Positions 34,764-46,274 of a stretch of 64,000 nt of DNA are shown here, in pieces. A program made the translations under genes and the position numbers. The DNA comes from Pyrenula massariospora (Eukaryota; Ascomycota; Eurotiomycetes; Pyrenulales; Pyrenulaceae): NCBI GenBank assembly GCA_021030905.1, contig JAGFMI010000003.1, positions 2,108,001 through 2,172,000 on the forward strand, read 5' to 3'. Position 1 is the stretch's first letter. The number at the start of each line of letters is the position of its first letter. The notes below the pieces were generated by a model. That model worked only from the letters and a program-made list of their open reading frames with translations. It had not been told where the DNA came from and ran no database searches.

Positions 34764-35108
34764 ATGAAGTCCCTCCTTCCCCTCCCCCTCGCAGCTCTCG
34801 CCGCCATATCATCCGCTGCCGTACCCGCCAGTCAGTCAGCAAAACCCACTTTCCAACCCAAAACTCACAACCAAACAGACGACCACCCACCCCCATCTCC
34901 ATCACCAGTCCTGCCGCGCTCACGATTTATCTGCGCATCCCAACCCCTGAGGGATCTCTGCACGGAACCCCCACCCCCCTTCCCCGGATTCGTCTCTCGG
35001 GATGTTCCGAGCGTGGTGCCGGTTAGCACCACGGACCGAAACGGCGGGGGTGGACAGAGCGGGGGTTTGGTGGCGGCGAGGACGGGGGAGGTTGTCAGCG
35101 GTAGGTGA
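34764..35108 (+). CDS. small secreted protein of unknown function
   Basis: The 114-residue frame starts with a clear signal peptide (MKSLLPLPLAALAAISSA, cleavage probably near VPA). The mature part is Pro/Ser-rich at first (DDHPPPSPSP), has only two Cys (FICASQPLRDLC), and becomes Gly-rich at the end. No domain is recognised. The second half overlaps the switch from C-rich to G-rich sequence near 35010, so the C terminus or an unseen intron there is uncertain. Confidence 0.5.
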   Translation: MKSLLPLPLAALAAISSAAVPASQSAKPTFQPKTHNQTDDHPPPSPSPVLPRSRFICASQPLRDLCTEPPPPFPGFVSRDVPSVVPVSTTDRNGGGGQSGGLVAARTGEVVSGR

Positions 35109-35727
35109 CGGGAGGGGGATGTGTACGGTGTGGGGCCGAGGGGGAGGGAGGGGGTTGGTATAAGATGGTGGAAGGGGGAGCGCTAGTTTGGATAGAGAGA
35201 TGTCTTGCGCTGATTCCTCCTTCTCGGGCGGGTTGGATGAGAGAGGGGGGAAGGGTGGATGGGGTTTGGTTCGCGATTTGGCGATTGAGGGCTGCGAGGC
35301 AGGGAGCGTCTTCGTCAGTCAGCGGCGGTGGTGATATTCGTATTGATCCAATATTTTCTCAAATAATAGTTGTCACGTCAGAACAGGGGACGGGACGCTG
35401 ATTCTAGGTTCCCAAATTAGGTAGGCCAATGTGGTCTATCATGTACAATGCTACCAACTAAACCGCTATAGAAAAAAACACAACACGACAATGGATATCT
35501 CGAAACGGAGCGAGTGAGTAGGTGAGGTGCTCCTCGGAATTCATTCTTCATAGAAAATGCCGTCTATCATATACTCCCCCATCCCTTTCCAGTCCAGTCC
35601 AATCCAGTGTCCGGGATATTCAAACTGATCAGGAAATTCCACCCCTTCAACCGCCGCCCATCTCCGCCGAGGCACGGGCACGGAGAACCTCGAGAACTCG
35701 GAGTGCTCTTATACAGCTTGAAGCATC
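35109..35727. other. intergenic; G-rich start and a tRNA-like half
   Basis: 35109-35330 is strongly G-rich on the + strand. On the minus strand, 35468-35430 resembles a tRNA 5' half (GGTTTAGTTGGTAGC), but no B box or T arm follows. The right end is the 3' flank of the importin gene. Confidence 0.4.
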
Positions 35728-38700
35728 CTACGCTCCATTCGTCCCCGCCGGCCCCGTAACGGGCGGCAACCCCACGCCCGCTTGCGGCATCACGCCCGGC
35801 TGTTGTTGTGCTTGCCCCGGTGCCTGCCCCATCATCTGTGCCTGCTGTTGCTGCTGTTGTTGCGCCTGCTGCTGTTGCTCCTGCAGGGCCTTCGCCTCCG
35901 CCTCGTGAATCACACCCTGCAAAACTTGCTGATCGTTCATGTCGAGGACTTTGGTCAGGCTGTCGTAGAGCGGGGGCTGTTCGGATTGGAGCTTCAGCAA
36001 TGACGTGCGGAAGAGCTGATAGGGTTCGACGTTGTCGAGAGGTGTCTCCAGGAGAGAGTCTTCGTCCAGATCTTCGTCTTCTTCGGCGGCTAGAGAACCA
36101 AATTTTTGGGCCTGTAGGATTTGTTAGTGTTAAGGGAGTAAGCGGATGACGACTGAGGGGGGGAATGGAAAGTGCGGTCGGAAAAGAGTGATAGGTACAT
36201 ACCTCTTGGTTCAGGAATTCTAAGTAAGCAGCGCTTTCATCTTTAACGTCTCCTTCTACGGCATTGTCGTTCCCCTCAACTTCGCCTTCCTTCCATTCCA
36301 CCTCCGCAGTACCCCAGTCTTCCTCTTCTTCGTCGCCGTCATCATCGTAATCGTCATCTGCACCACCATACCCAATGTCATTATTCTTCGAGATTTCTTC
36401 CCTTTGCCGCATCGCTGCAGGCAGAGTCTTAAATAGATGCGTGACGCCAGTGAGGAGCCTCGGCCAGCCGATCTGCACGCTCTCTGGAACCTGGTCTGCA
36501 CGCAGTGAGAGAAGGGCGGAGATGGCGGCAATACAGAGCTTCTTGTCGTGTACCCGGCGGAAAGAGTCAATGCTACCGAACCAGAGCGAAAAGAATTTGT
36601 TCGTCCAACCTTTTGATTCGAGACATCGCATGGCAAGGTGAGGGTTGTAGTAGAGGCCATTGATCACCATTTCCATCAGGTGTATGCGTAATGACTTCAC
36701 AAGCGTTTTGGCTTGTGAAGAAGTCAGGACAGTCATGGCAAGGTCAATAAAGACGGGGACATAGTTGTCTACATGACCCCGCAGGTTTAGCATGATCGCC
36801 TCTGCTAATTTGCAACCACATATTCGGTCAACGCCTCCGACTTTAGCGTCCTGGAAAATGTCACGAACCATACCGACTAATGCCGCCATGTACGGTGGAT
36901 TAGCAATGAGGCCATCCTGCCCGTAAGATACGAAGTTATCTAAGGCAGGCAACATGTCCTCAAGGTAGAGCTCTGCGCCTTCTTTGAAGGTCTTGTGAAT
37001 GAGTTCAAAAGCATGCCACATTGTTGGTGATATAGCTTTGGAGGCGAAGGTACATGAGTCGACAATCTCGAAAATTTCGTTGTAGAGGTCGTAGAGCTTG
37101 TTTTCGAGGGTGATAGTAATGACAGGCATTAGGATAGTTTCGAGATGGAGAAGTACGTCGGGGGTAGCTTCAAGAGTGAGGATAAGAGTACCGATTGTTT
37201 GGAGAACGCCAAGGGCCGCAATCGACTTGTCATCTAGATACTCGCCATACTCATCGTCTCCTTTGCCTTCATTGCGCTCTAACAATTCTCGAATGATTCG
37301 CAGATAGGTGTCCCGTAATTGCTCGCTCAAAGCGACTGCGAATGGAGTCAATTGCTCCGAGAACACCTCGACAAAGTCTTCCATGACGTTAGCCAGGGCG
37401 TCAACATCCACTTCGTTGGCAAGTTTTAGCAGCTGTTGCATTATTTGAGGTATATTTTGCTGCATCGCGACGCGGATGATATCATGCCTGATCAAGGGCT
37501 GCAGAGCCAACGCTGCCATGACACGGACAGGCAACTCAGGATCGGCCATAGATTCCAAAATATTCCGGTAGATAACCATGAGGTTGTTCGGGTCCTTGAA
37601 GTCCAATTGTTCGAATTTTTCCAAGGTATCACAAGCTCGCGCTCGTAAGTAGCCGTGAGGACTCTTGAACTCTGGGAAGACATGTCTAACAAAGAAGTAT
37701 TCCACCTGGTCAGCAATTGGACTTTTCTTGCCGAGAATGACAGATGCCAGGGAGCCAATCATCCTCAATGCGCCTTCCTTTTCTCTTGGATTTTTCTGGT
37801 CGTCTGGTGCAGTCTCGTATCTGTTGACGACGGTGTTCACAAATGAGAGAATGCTGAACGTCTGCTTTTTCCTATTCTTCGTCAGGGCAACCAGAAAATT
37901 GGTTGCGGCCATGTCCGGAGCCGAAACATCCTCATAAAAGTTAAGCTTGCGGTGTAGGTATTCTGGAGGCTCTGATTCGAAGAGATCAATATCTTCGTCT
38001 GACTGACACAAAATTGGGAAGATCACGTGGGAGATGAGCGTATCCATGTGCGGTTTCATATGGTCCCATATCGACTTCGGTTTGACACACTCTTCAAGGA
38101 ATATCAAAGTGTATGACAAAGACGGCTTGCTCAGCCATTGGTTGCCGCCAGCCCATTTTTCAATCTCCCCTAAGTAACCCTTCAAGATCTCCGGCGCAAA
38201 TGTGGTAATGAACATCTTGGCGTACTCCACATAGTCTTTCTCGTTCTTCTTCGTATTCAAATTTGGACTGCCGTAGCGCACGTATAATCTGTTCAAGTTG
38301 GCATAAGACCATTTCTTTGCTTTCCACCAGTGATTTGCCTCCCTTTCGTCGAGGTCTTCTGCTAACGAATTCGCTGGAGGTGTCTTAGCAATTATGTGAA
38401 GGAATAGGGTACACCAATCAACGGTAGCTTGTCGGTTTCGTAGGGGTGTTGGGAGATCATACTACGACAGATTAGCAAACTCCTGCGATTTCTCATGGTC
38501 TTGACTCACGTATATGGTGTGTTTATAGCACTTGACCACGATGCGCAGCATTTCAGCCGCCTCGAGGCTTTCCTCTGCATTTAATTTGTTGCCCAGAGTC
38601 AGCAGGATAGGGAACGAGACAGACACGATCTTGTCCAGGTCCGATCGGCTGTCTTCGGCCACTTTGAATCTGTAAGTCCGGCATATGGCAAGCAAGCACT

Positions 38701-39142
38701 GCAGCCCAGCAAATATCGACTGAGCATCTTGCGTGTTGAGCAACTGCAGTGTGACGTCCAAGAAATTTGGCCATTTGTCGGGGAAGTCGTGCTGAAGGAC
38801 GTTTTGGAGAATGGGGATGAACTGGGCGCGGATGACATTGGGAGAAGAGGCCAGAATCGGGATTATACGTTCGCGTAGCGGCGCACGCTCATCATCCGGT
38901 ATCGATTTATGGACATGATTTTCCTCTTGAGGGGGCCATCCTCGTGAGACCCTATTCTTCAGGTAAATGGCCGCGGACAGGCGGATGGCACTATCCTGTT
39001 CTCCCTGGAGGATGTCGAGCAAGGCAGCAATGAAGCCTGACTGCTCCTCCGCATACTTCAGGTCAAGCTCGGCCTGACGGCGTATATCCGCGTTGGCGTC
39101 GAGGGTACGTTGGATTCGGTCGCGTAGTGCTGCAGGATCCAT
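35728..39142 (-). CDS. NMD5: importin beta-family nuclear transport receptor (importin 7/8 type)
   Basis: Exons 39142-38510, 38461-36203 and 36111-35728 give 1091 residues. The N-terminal importin-beta (Ran-binding) region shows AIYLKNRVSRGWPP and HDFPDKWPNFLD; HEAT-type repeats follow through the whole length, and the late acidic loop DDDYDDDGDEEEEDW is typical of importin 7/8 and yeast Nmd5/Sxm1. The last exon resumes AQKFGSLAAEEDEDLDEDSL and ends in a Gln/Pro-rich tail (QEQQQQAQQQQQQQAQ) that is longer than in yeast. It carries cargo such as TFIIS, kinases and ribosomal proteins into the nucleus. Introns are 48 and 91 nt. NMD5 versus its paralogue SXM1 is not settled; filamentous fungi usually have this type once. 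Confidence 0.9.
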
Positions 39143-39765
39143 GTCAAGCCAGGTACGGCTTCGTGTGCCGGCGGTGAAAACAAAACAGCAAATAGGCTCT
39201 GATCCAGTGAAGACAGCTGTGGTCTCCCTATTTTATACACGGCGCGTCAAGCCCCAGGGGGTCTAGCACTGGTAGAGGGCGTTTAGCAAAGAATAAATAA
39301 TTCTCGAAGGCAGAGACTCGAAGGGTTGTGGTGAAGCTGGGATTAGGCTAAAGGCGTGATTCGATTGGTTTGCCTCGCAGTAGCGGACACCCTCCAGGCA
39401 CCGCGCGCCTCTCAAGCTTAACCCTTCCCAGTCCCGGATTTTCGCTCCTCCACAACGCCCTCGACGCTCTTACAAAACCTCCCCCAAACCCCATGGCCCC
39501 GACTTCAATATTTCGGCCTCGCCGTCTCTACGCATCGACCAACTCGGCGGTTGTCCTGGTAGAGACTGAACACCTCGATGCTCGAATTGTTTGACCACCT
39601 ACGATAATTGATGCTCTTGCACACACGCCCCTTTACCCAAATCGTGCTGGAGGCGGCCACTGTCCTCGGAATACCTATCTGAGGAAACACGCCAAAGGAC
39701 GGTCCCCAGTTTTTTTCAGTCATGGTAATTCTGATGCGTCTCAATAATTCATGCTACATGTCTCA
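39143..39765. other. intergenic, no gene seen
   Basis: Between the start of the importin gene and the end of SKI2. A plus frame from 39493 begins MAPTSIFRPRRLYAST, which looks like a mitochondrial presequence, but it ends after 33 codons and no further exon fits before SKI2. Confidence 0.45.
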
Positions 39766-42700
39766 TCACATGTACAATGACGCTGCGAAAATCACGTCCC
39801 GTTTGATCATATCCTGAGCCTGCTGCATCTTTGTGTATAGCGTCGGGTCACCAACAAGCTTGGCTGCGCTTTTAACCTCACGGCAAGTCTCGTCTAGCCT
39901 AGTGACAACTCGAACAATAGTGCCCTCCATAACGTCCGTCAAGTCTGTGATCCGATTGAACGAAGTACCTCTCGCCCATTCGTACACCACTTCAACCATT
40001 CCGAAGCGTGGCTGACTTCGGAATTCGTTTGATTCGTCGCTGGAAAGGATAACCTGGTGAAGGACCTGATAATTGTTCACCTTCTCTGAAATCTCGATGA
40101 TTTTTTCCTTGCCCTTTTCTAGAGATCCCGTTAGCTTTGGCTCGTTTTCCGTCTTTTCTTGGAAGACGAAAGCCGAGAGGAGCGCAACGATCTCTTCCGG
40201 TTCGAAATCTGCCAATGTGTTTTCAAGAATAAGCTCTGTAAGAACCAGCTCGTCTGCCGAATGGATCTGAGATTTACAATTAGCCTGAAGACTTGCAGTC
40301 ATCAATCTACTCTTCATACCTCACAAGCAACCTTCCCTTTCAGCTGAACTCTCGACTCTTGGTCAGTGAAACCTAGGTCTTTCAGAACTTCCAAACGCTG
40401 TTGATAATCTGGCAGTAGCTGAAGATTCTGATCCGACATCAGCTGTTTCAATTGTAGGATGTTTTCTTTGATAATCCATTCGTCGTGTTGCATCATGAAC
40501 TAGATAACTTCATCAATTTTATTCTTCTCAAGGCTTAGGGGATACTTACATGCTTCGAAAATTGCGGACATGCAAGGCACTGAACGTTCTGACATATCAC
40601 AGCAAACTTGGCCCGCTCGCGGAGAATCTCTTGAACTCTGAGATCTTTGACTTTTGACCAGTCAAGCTCATCCCATGCTCCGCATGTCCAAGGAGAGTAA
40701 CGGTCACAAAATACTTTTTCGGCTGCTCTCTTTTGCGTTTCATCGAGTTTGAGTAGTGCAGCAACGTCGATCTAAAAATGTGATTAGTGCCTCATATACC
40801 TTTATACACTTAGACGAGGGTTTAGGTATCTCCCTTACTTTTCCCATCGTGTGTGTTACGCATTCCACATCCAAGGCCCCGACGTCCGTCAAGGCAACTC
40901 GCAATTGGTCTGGATTGTTAGGCAAGTTTCTAAACAGGGGAAAGAATCTCGGAAGATACGGCAGCATATCTTCCGCAGAGCGCTTTGCTTCTAGTGCGGC
41001 AAGCTTAAGAACTCGCAATCTAGATCCCGGAGAGCCTGACGCATCTCGTACGATGATACCGGCCATTCGTACTCCATCCTAATATTTGTTAGCTTTTGCT
41101 ACGATTCTGTAGTTTTAAACATCACCTGTTTGAAAACAATCAACCGTTTTGTGGACCATAGTCTCTTGCCAACGGGAGTCGCGAGGAGACTCAGATGAAG
41201 GTCTTTTGTAAGGGCTTCGTACTGCATTGCCGCCTCATGGCATACCTCAAGATCAATGTCACAAATGTCGCACGGTTCGCGCTTAATTTTGGCGAGATTC
41301 GCTTCGGACAGGCTGACTTGCTTCTGCTGTTCAGGCAATAAAGCTTGGGTGGCATTTTCGCTGAAGCTTCTCTTGATCATCTCCTCAATCTTCAAGGCTT
41401 CCACACGAAGCAGGTTGAGCATCATGTTATAAGTCAAGCGGAATTGAGAACGTAACTTTGTTGGGTCGCCCAGAATCATCTGTCGAAGCTCTCCAGCCGG
41501 TGGTGCCTCGGTTTTGCCCTGACTAACAACTATCACAGTGCCGACAAGGTCCTTCCCTCTCCGTCCCGCGCGCCCTGCCATCTGAGTATACTCGCCAGGA
41601 GTCAGGTTCCTGAAGTCTTTGGCATCGAACTTACGGTAGCCAGAAAATACGACAGTTCGGGTTGGAAGATTTAGACCCATGGCAAAGGTCTCTGTAGCGA
41701 AGAGAACTTTGACCAATGTTCTTGCGAAAAGGATCTCGACAATTTCTTTGGTGATCGGCAAAAGACCTCCGTGATGGACAGCAACGCCTCTTCCAAGAAG
41801 TTCTCTGAGACGTAAAATCTGTGGCAATACGCGGTCTTCCGGCTTGAGCCGCGCGATCGACTTCTCAATGATCATATGAATAGCGCTCTTCTCTGAGGCT
41901 GTACAGAAGTCCTGATTGCTCAACGAGTCTGCATTTTCTTCGCAACGCTTCTTTGAGAAAACGAAGATGCAGCAAGGAAGGAGATTCTCCTTTCGGAGAT
42001 GAGAGACGAGATGAACCCAAAGATTTCGATCCTGTGCTGCAGTCGTGCGCCCGCCACCTCGGCCAGTGCGTGCAATATTCCCTTGTCCGCGATTAGCTGG
42101 CTGGCCTCTACCTCGCTGCTGATTGCCACCTCTCTGTTGTTGCCCGCCTCGAGCACCACCACGTTGCTGCGATTGTTGTCCCCTACCGCCTCCACGTTGG
42201 CCGGCCGTTTGAGCCGTAGCTGCTTCCTTCTCTTTGATCTTATCTTTTCCTGATAGTATGTCGTTCGCTTCCTTCCAGCCTTGATCATTCCACCGTTTCT
42301 CGGAATCGACAATCTTCTTCATCTCTTTCCCCGCCCACAGATAGTGCTCCAGGGGAACCGGTCGCTTTGGTGTCGATATTACGTAGATATCCTTTTTCTT
42401 TGTTCGACCTACCCAGGACGCAAATTCATAAGTGTTTGGGACAGTAGCAGAAAGAAGAATGAAAGTGACATGTTCAGGTGCCATAATGATAACTTCCTCC
42501 CAGACAACACCTCGTTCTTGGTCATTGACATAGTGAACTTCATCGAAGATAATGAACTCAACATCTCGAATGAGATCCGCTCCTCTGTATAACATGCTTC
42601 GTAAAATTTCGGTGGTCATGATTAAACAGCTTGCTTCAGGATTGATTTGCACATCCCCGGTCAAGATTCCCACATCATCAAAGTCGTTTCGAAAGTCACG

Positions 42701-43828
42701 GAACTTTTGATTACTGAGCGCTTTGATTGGTGATGTATAGATAGCTTTGGTCATGTGTTTAGCTGCCAGAGCAATACCATATTCGGCCACGACGGTTTTC
42801 CCTGCTGATGTGTGCGCGGCTACGAATACCGAGTCTCCACTTTCAAGATGGTAGATGGCTTCTTTCTGGAAGTTGTCAAGCTCAAAGGGCCACTCTCTGG
42901 CCATCTCAGGAACAAGGTCGCGGAAGTTCGGGATGCCTTTGTTGACGTCGACAACATGCGCCCATTCTCTGCCGCCTTTCTTGACCGTCGATTCAAGTAG
43001 AGGACCCCTCGGTTGAAGAGCTGGATATTCATCAGGCAACAGATCTTCCAAGGCAGTGTCGCTATCCGCCTCTTCATTAGAGTCTCCCAGCCTTAAAGTG
43101 GATGGAACGTCTTTTGTTTCTCCATTGCTAGTACCTGGCTCGAAGCCATCAGATAGCGTTTCCTCTTCTTCTAGCGTCTCTTGGATCTCGGCTGCTTGAT
43201 CTTGGGCCTCCTTGCTTTCAGTCTTTCGTATCCTCATTCCCCTCTCAAAACCTAGAGGAATCTCCAAGAGTCCCCCTTCGGTGCTAAAATTGATGACTCG
43301 GTTGAGGCCATCTTTCTTAACTCGAGTCGAGGCCTCTTCGGCAAGTTCCTCTGCATCTTCGAAATCTTGAATCGCATCAACTCCATCAAGACCACCCGGT
43401 GCAAATGGGAAAAAGCCAGCAGCACCCCGGACGAAGTCGGCACGATTAGCTGGGCGTCTGAGGAAAGAAGTCGAGTTTTTAGCTGTAGCACTGTTGGCCG
43501 GAACAGTCACCTCTTTGTAGCCTGTAACTTTTCCCTCAAGGCCCTCTCTCGTAAACCGAATGACGGTCCGACTCTGAGTTGGGGCAAGTTCGAATAATTG
43601 TGTGAAATCATTCGGAGGGTCCCATCGATGTTGAAGCTTGTTAAGCCATGACTCGCTAAACTTCGTTGGTGGGGTCAGTAACTCTTTCTCAAGCTCGTCT
43701 TTCAATTCTGAGGCAGACTGCCGTGCTCGTTTGCGCGGTCGAGGTTCCTGAAATTCCTGGTCATCGATATTTATTTCCCGGCTGTGAAGCTGAAGGCGCT
43801 CCATGGCTGCTAGGAGATCTTCTGCCAT
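39766..43828 (-). CDS. SKI2: Ski2-type RNA helicase of the cytosolic exosome
   Basis: Five exons (43828-41126, 41078-40839, 40771-40550, 40499-40320, 40266-39766) give 1281 residues, very near yeast Ski2 (1287). Helicase motifs are in order: I AHTSAGKTVVAEY, Ia TSPIKALSNQKF, II DEVH, III SATVPN, IV CIFVFSKKRCE, V TETFAMGLNLPTRT, VI QMAGRAGRRG. The arch, with CDICDIDLEVC, and the C-terminal DSHCT domain (FEPEEIVALLSAFVFQE, FGMVEVVYEWARG) follow. Ski2 with Ski3 and Ski8 unwinds mRNA and feeds it to the exosome for 3'-5' decay. An RGG-rich low-complexity insert lies at about residues 536-596, between the two RecA domains. The ATG at 43828 is preferred over further upstream codons. Introns are 47, 67, 50 and 53 nt. 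Confidence 0.95.
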
Positions 43829-44522
43829 TTTGTATCGCTCTTGTGATCTGACATCTAAGTTCCGAAGCTTGTTCTCAAAGAAAAGAGTAGCTTCATAGAC
43901 CAGAGAGTGAAATGATGTGCATCTCAAAGGTCATTATTGCCCTTTAAAAGTCCACACACAGGAACGTGATCACCAGTGCCAAAAATTTGAGGACGAGAGA
44001 TCAAAATTAGGAACAGGTCATCAGTCACATCACTATTTCGTAGCTTAGAAAAATGCCGGTATCACTCCTGATCTAGTGTTGAAGAGTATGAGATAGAGAT
44101 GAAGTTCACGGAGAGCTTTGTCATTCAGCCGGACCAGCAACACGAAGAAAATCTTCCACGCGTTACTGACTTAACAACGTCTCACAGTGTACCGCAAATC
44201 GCACCAAGACGATAACAAACGCAAGAAAGGGCGAAACTAGCTTCTCGGTTCTCACGCGTAAAATGTTAAGTCTTCCTGTTCAATCTCTCCACATTCATCG
44301 CGGGTTGCTTACCGGTGCCTAGACCCAGGAGTCAAAAGGTTCTAATTTCGTCTATCACGACAACCCCGCCAATGTCTACTTCTATCACGAGATTTTGATC
44401 CAAGTCAAAAGTCCTAATGCCGTCTTTAAGTGGCAGGAACGACAGCAAGCGGTGACATAGCATGTGTTCTTCAATTCGCGTCTTTTACGATCTTATGTTC
44501 TCGCGTTTGAGTATTCTGCCAA
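43829..44522. promoter_or_regulatory. divergent promoter of SKI2 and EED
   Basis: The two genes start back to back across 0.7 kb. No gene frame and no clear regulatory motif were found. Confidence 0.4.
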
Positions 44523-46274
44523 ATGAGCTCGACGTCTCCATTTGCTCTGCCCTGGCTTAGAGAGACGATCTTCTCAGAGCCTACGGGAAAAGAGCCAAAA
44601 AAGATCTTCTATGATGTCAAATTCAATCCGTACCTCCCGCCAGGAGTGTCACCCACCTTCGTCGTGGTGGGCTCCCGCGAAATTCTTGTTTGCCGTTGCG
44701 ATTACAAAGACAAGGCGGACTCTTTGAAGGTGTTAGGCTGCTTCATTGATGACGAGCCTCTTGATAATCACACGCAAACTCCGGAAGAGTCCATCTTGAA
44801 CAGCGTTTGTTGGGCTTATCGACCAAGTTCTCCAAATGTTCATCTCATTTGCCTTGCCGGAATCTCTGGCAAGATCAAAGTCCTCAATGCCATTACTGGC
44901 GAACTCGATACTACCCTAATCGGCCACGGCGCCGAGATAAATGATCTGGCCACACATCCCCAGTACCCATGGATAATTGCTTCAGCATCTGGGGATCATT
45001 CAATCCGAATCTGGTCTCTTCTTCCCCATCATGCTTCCAATCCGTGTGTTCTTCTTCTCGGTCACGGTATGGCTCACAAAGAAGGCATCTTGACGTGCAG
45101 CTTCCACCAAAGTGGTCGTTACCTTCTTTCAGGTGGTCTCGACCATATAATATGTCTCTGGACTCTCCCCGATCTCTCTTATACGCGCATTGTAACGCCC
45201 CCCGCCACACCTGGATCCGTAGAGATCGCCGACTCGGGCAATGCTCCGAGCCCGAATCCTCCAACTCGACTCGAGACCGAAGTCATCCACTATCCGCACT
45301 TTATCACTTCAGCCGTGCACTCGAACTACGTTGACTGCGTCGCCTTCCACGGTGACCTCGTTATCAGCAAAGCTTGCGAAGAGAACAAGATCGTTCTTTG
45401 GAGCATCACCAACTTTAATTCCAGCTGCACTCCTCTCTCCCAAGCCGCCGCCCCAAAAATACACACAATCCAACTCACACGCTCTGCCTTCTTCAAGCCC
45501 GAAGATGACACACCCCTCTTCACCCGCCACCTCGAATTCGAATGCCCCCGATCAGAAAGTTTCTACCTCCGCTTCAGCCTCCTCCGCCCGGCAACCACCA
45601 CTCCAGAAACCCACCCGATCCTCGCCTTCGCCAACACCCACGGCGGCTTCTTCTTCTGGGACCTGTCCCGCCTCGAACTCGGCTACGACGACGGCTACCG
45701 CCACCCCACCCACACCAACACCATCTCCGTCACCTCCACCTTCTCCACCACCAAGGACGGCTTCCTCCAACCCCCCTCCCGCAAGAAGCGCCGCCTCATC
45801 CTCCCCCCACCCCCACCCCCACCCCCAACGAGCTCCACCTCCGCCGCCCCCTCCCACCCCGGCACCACCCCCCACCACCACACGCCCCTCCTCTCCTCCG
45901 AAACCGGCGGCGCAGCAAGCCCTGCACCACCACGCGGCCGCTCCTCCTCCCTGGCCACCACCACCGAGACCAACACCCCCACCGTCGCCTCCTCCAGCCT
46001 CGCGGGTGCGGGCGCGAGCAACACGGTCACCATGAACCGCGCCTCCGGCGGTGTGGACCGCCGCCTGTACGACATCTCCGACCCCTTCAAGCCGATCCGC
46101 GCGCACCACTTTATCTCGCTGCCGCGGACGTGGATGACGGCAAGGCAGGTGGCGTGGAGCCCGATGCCGATGGGCGGGGGTGGGGGTGGGGGTGGGTTTG
46201 GGGGGCAGTTTTGTGTGATTGCCGGGGAGAGCGCGGCGAAGGGGTTGGTTTGCGTGCTTTGTCGGGAGCCGTAG
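44523..46274 (+). CDS. EED: Polycomb EED/ESC-like WD40 protein
   Basis: A single 583-residue exon. The propeller shows IFYDVKFNPYL at the first blade, then LICLAGISGKIKVLNAITG, LIGHGAEINDLATHPQ, ASASGDHSIRIWSL, LTCSFHQSGRYLLSGGLDH and the ESC/EED-diagnostic VHSNYVDCVAFHGDLVISKA with ENKIVLW. EED is the WD40 subunit of PRC2; with EZH2 and SUZ12 homologues it places H3K27 methylation, and its aromatic cage reads that mark. Between the last blades, a Pro-, Ser- and Thr-rich loop of about 110 residues is inserted (about 45770-46080), and a run of Gly precedes the final strand. The composition turns from C-rich to G-rich inside this loop near 46010. No introns are seen. Confidence 0.88.
   Translation: MSSTSPFALPWLRETIFSEPTGKEPKKIFYDVKFNPYLPPGVSPTFVVVGSREILVCRCDYKDKADSLKVLGCFIDDEPLDNHTQTPEESILNSVCWAYRPSSPNVHLICLAGISGKIKVLNAITGELDTTLIGHGAEINDLATHPQYPWIIASASGDHSIRIWSLLPHHASNPCVLLLGHGMAHKEGILTCSFHQSGRYLLSGGLDHIICLWTLPDLSYTRIVTPPATPGSVEIADSGNAPSPNPPTRLETEVIHYPHFITSAVHSNYVDCVAFHGDLVISKACEENKIVLWSITNFNSSCTPLSQAAAPKIHTIQLTRSAFFKPEDDTPLFTRHLEFECPRSESFYLRFSLLRPATTTPETHPILAFANTHGGFFFWDLSRLELGYDDGYRHPTHTNTISVTSTFSTTKDGFLQPPSRKKRRLILPPPPPPPPTSSTSAAPSHPGTTPHHHTPLLSSETGGAASPAPPRGRSSSLATTTETNTPTVASSSLAGAGASNTVTMNRASGGVDRRLYDISDPFKPIRAHHFISLPRTWMTARQVAWSPMPMGGGGGGGGFGGQFCVIAGESAAKGLVCVLCREP

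Noticed and set aside
35430-35470. tRNA-like sequence on the minus strand (GGTTTAGTTGGTAGC)
   Set aside because: Only a 5' half with an A-box look; no T arm or B box and no foldable anticodon arm follows.
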